A stretch of DNA of 6,925 nt. It comes from Candidatus Aminicenantota bacterium (GTDB taxonomy: Bacteria; Acidobacteriota; Aminicenantia; UBA2199). Position 1 is the first letter of the stretch; each line of letters starts with the position of its first letter. The stretch is from assembly GCA_029939015.1 (NCBI GenBank), contig JAOZTV010000040.1, positions 1 to 6,925 of the forward strand, read 5' to 3'. Made by a program: the position numbers and the translations under genes. A model generated the notes under the pieces. It was not told where the DNA came from and searched no databases. It worked only from the letters and a program-made list of their open reading frames with translations. This document shows positions 5,803-6,925 of this stretch, one piece after another.

Positions 5803-6925
5803 GTAAGGAAAATTTTTGGAAGATAGCTTTAATAATTGGTGTTATTGTTCTATCTGTTTGGATGTTTTTTCCATTGAAAGAAAAAATTAAGCTTGGGCTT
5901 GATTTACAGGGTGGTATGCATCTAATTCTAGCAGTTCAAACGGACGATGCTGTTAAGGTACAGACAGATCAGGATATTAACCAGTTAAAAGAAGAATTAA
6001 AAGAAAAGAAAATCGAATTTGAAAAGATATTTATGCCGTCAAAAAATATAGTTGAGGCAGGTATCACTAAAAATGTTTTTGAGGTTGATAGATTAATCAT
6101 TGAGGGTGTTGGCTCAAACGATAGTGCTATTGTTGAAGGTATGTTGAAAAACAGGTTTATCAACTGGGATTATACTGCAACAAGCAAGGGTTTTGACTTA
6201 ATTTTAAAAAAACTTGCAAAAGAAAGTATGGAAGAATTATCTGTATTACAGGCTATAGAAACTGTAAGAAGAAGAGTTGATAAATTTGGTGTTTCGGAAC
6301 CGGTTATTCAACAGCAGCATTTACTCGGTGATGACAAAAATAATAAAATTATGGTTCAATTACCTGGTTTTGATGATAAGACAAGAGTTAAAAATCTTAT
6401 TCAGAGTTCAGCTATGCTTGAATTCAAACATGTTGTTGCAGGTCCATTTAAAGATGAGGCTCAGGCAATAGAAGAAAGAAATAATAATAGTGATTTTACA
6501 GCTGACGAATTGGTTATTCTTCCGGAAAATCCAAGAAGATCAGGTAATATTGGTTATTATGTTTTAAAATCAATTTCTGTTGTAACAGGAAAGGATTTAG
6601 GAAAGGCAACTCATTCGAGAGATGATTATAATAAACCAGCTGTAGGATTGAATTTTAATGCAGAGGGTGCAAAGAAAATTTCAGCTTATACAAGAGCTAA
6701 TATAAATGAAAGACTTGCAATAATTCTTGACAAAAAAGTTGAAACAGCTCCAACTATTGAAACTGAGTTTTCTTATAGTGCAAGAATAACTGGTAATTAT
6801 ACCTATGATCAGGTAAAGGATATGATACTGGTCTTAAACTCTGGAGCATTACCTGCATCTCTTAAACTAGAACAGACTGAAGTTATTGGTCCATCTCTTG
6901 GTGCTGAGTCTATCAGAAAGGGTTT
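5799..6925 (+). CDS. secD: Protein translocase subunit SecD (3' end cut by window edge)
   Basis: SecD works with SecF in the inner membrane, using the proton or sodium gradient to pull proteins through SecYEG on the outer side. I translated 375 codons to the window edge with no stop. One membrane helix lies at about residues 7-24, followed by the family motif LGLDLQGG (32-39). A charged, probably helical stretch lies at about 48-76, then the periplasmic head with ETVRRRVDKFGVSEPVIQQQ (154-173), VQLPGF (186-191) and VGLNFNAEGAKK (282-293). The segment LNSGALPASL (346-355) leads to EVIGPSLGAESI (361-372), which marks the start of the membrane channel half. The remaining helices, normally five more, lie beyond the window, so this is an edge truncation and not a broken gene. 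GGAGG and a directly preceding in-frame stop fix the start. yajC is 90 nt upstream, and secF would be expected downstream. Confidence 0.96.
   Translation, partial: MSKENFWKIALIIGVIVLSVWMFFPLKEKIKLGLDLQGGMHLILAVQTDDAVKVQTDQDINQLKEELKEKKIEFEKIFMPSKNIVEAGITKNVFEVDRLIIEGVGSNDSAIVEGMLKNRFINWDYTATSKGFDLILKKLAKESMEELSVLQAIETVRRRVDKFGVSEPVIQQQHLLGDDKNNKIMVQLPGFDDKTRVKNLIQSSAMLEFKHVVAGPFKDEAQAIEERNNNSDFTADELVILPENPRRSGNIGYYVLKSISVVTGKDLGKATHSRDDYNKPAVGLNFNAEGAKKISAYTRANINERLAIILDKKVETAPTIETEFSYSARITGNYTYDQVKDMILVLNSGALPASLKLEQTEVIGPSLGAESIRKG

Noticed and set aside
5969..6471. Open frames within secD on the minus strand (5969-6163) and in another + frame (6277-6471)
   Set aside because: Both overlap the well-supported SecD coding frame and show no recognisable domain.

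Overview
The window is AT-rich (roughly 30% G+C by eye) and densely coded, with all genes on the + strand. TGA is used as a normal stop at two gene ends and TGG as Trp, so the standard bacterial code applies. YajC and SecD, a MoxR/DUF58/transglutaminase cassette and a bacterial-type Tgt indicate a bacterium. The long SecD periplasmic head fits a diderm or other non-Firmicute lineage. The opening of SecD reminds me of Acidobacteriota/Aminicenantia-like proteins, but this is only an impression and I do not assign a phylum.

Layout: (1) 3-4107 is a tight three-gene operon. It encodes a MoxR-type AAA+ ATPase, a two-TM DUF58 protein and a multi-TM TgpA-like transglutaminase, joined by two 4-nt ATGA overlaps. 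(2) 4108-4226 is a 119-nt gap holding a 12-bp palindrome, a near-consensus sigma70 promoter and the Shine-Dalgarno (SD) site of tgt. (3) 4227-5708 holds tgt and yajC, 12 nt apart. (4) 5709-5798 is a 90-nt leader with a second, related palindrome, a perfect 8-bp hairpin beside the SD, and an 11-codon reading frame whose stop overlaps the secD start. (5) 5799 to the window end is secD, truncated by the window edge before its membrane-channel half.

The first three proteins form a known conserved trio: a cytosolic ATPase of the chaperone type, a membrane-anchored DUF58 partner and a membrane transglutaminase-like enzyme facing the cell exterior. The trio is linked to cell-envelope functions, but its exact activity is poorly defined. 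Tgt inserts the queuosine precursor into tRNA. YajC and SecD are accessory parts of the Sec translocase. The tgt-yajC-secD order is widespread and does not itself imply a shared function.

I found no mobile element, CRISPR array, rRNA or tRNA gene and no convincing intrinsic terminator. The window is largely ordinary. The most interesting parts are the two intergenic regions, which share a 12-nt motif inside palindromes, and the secD leader.
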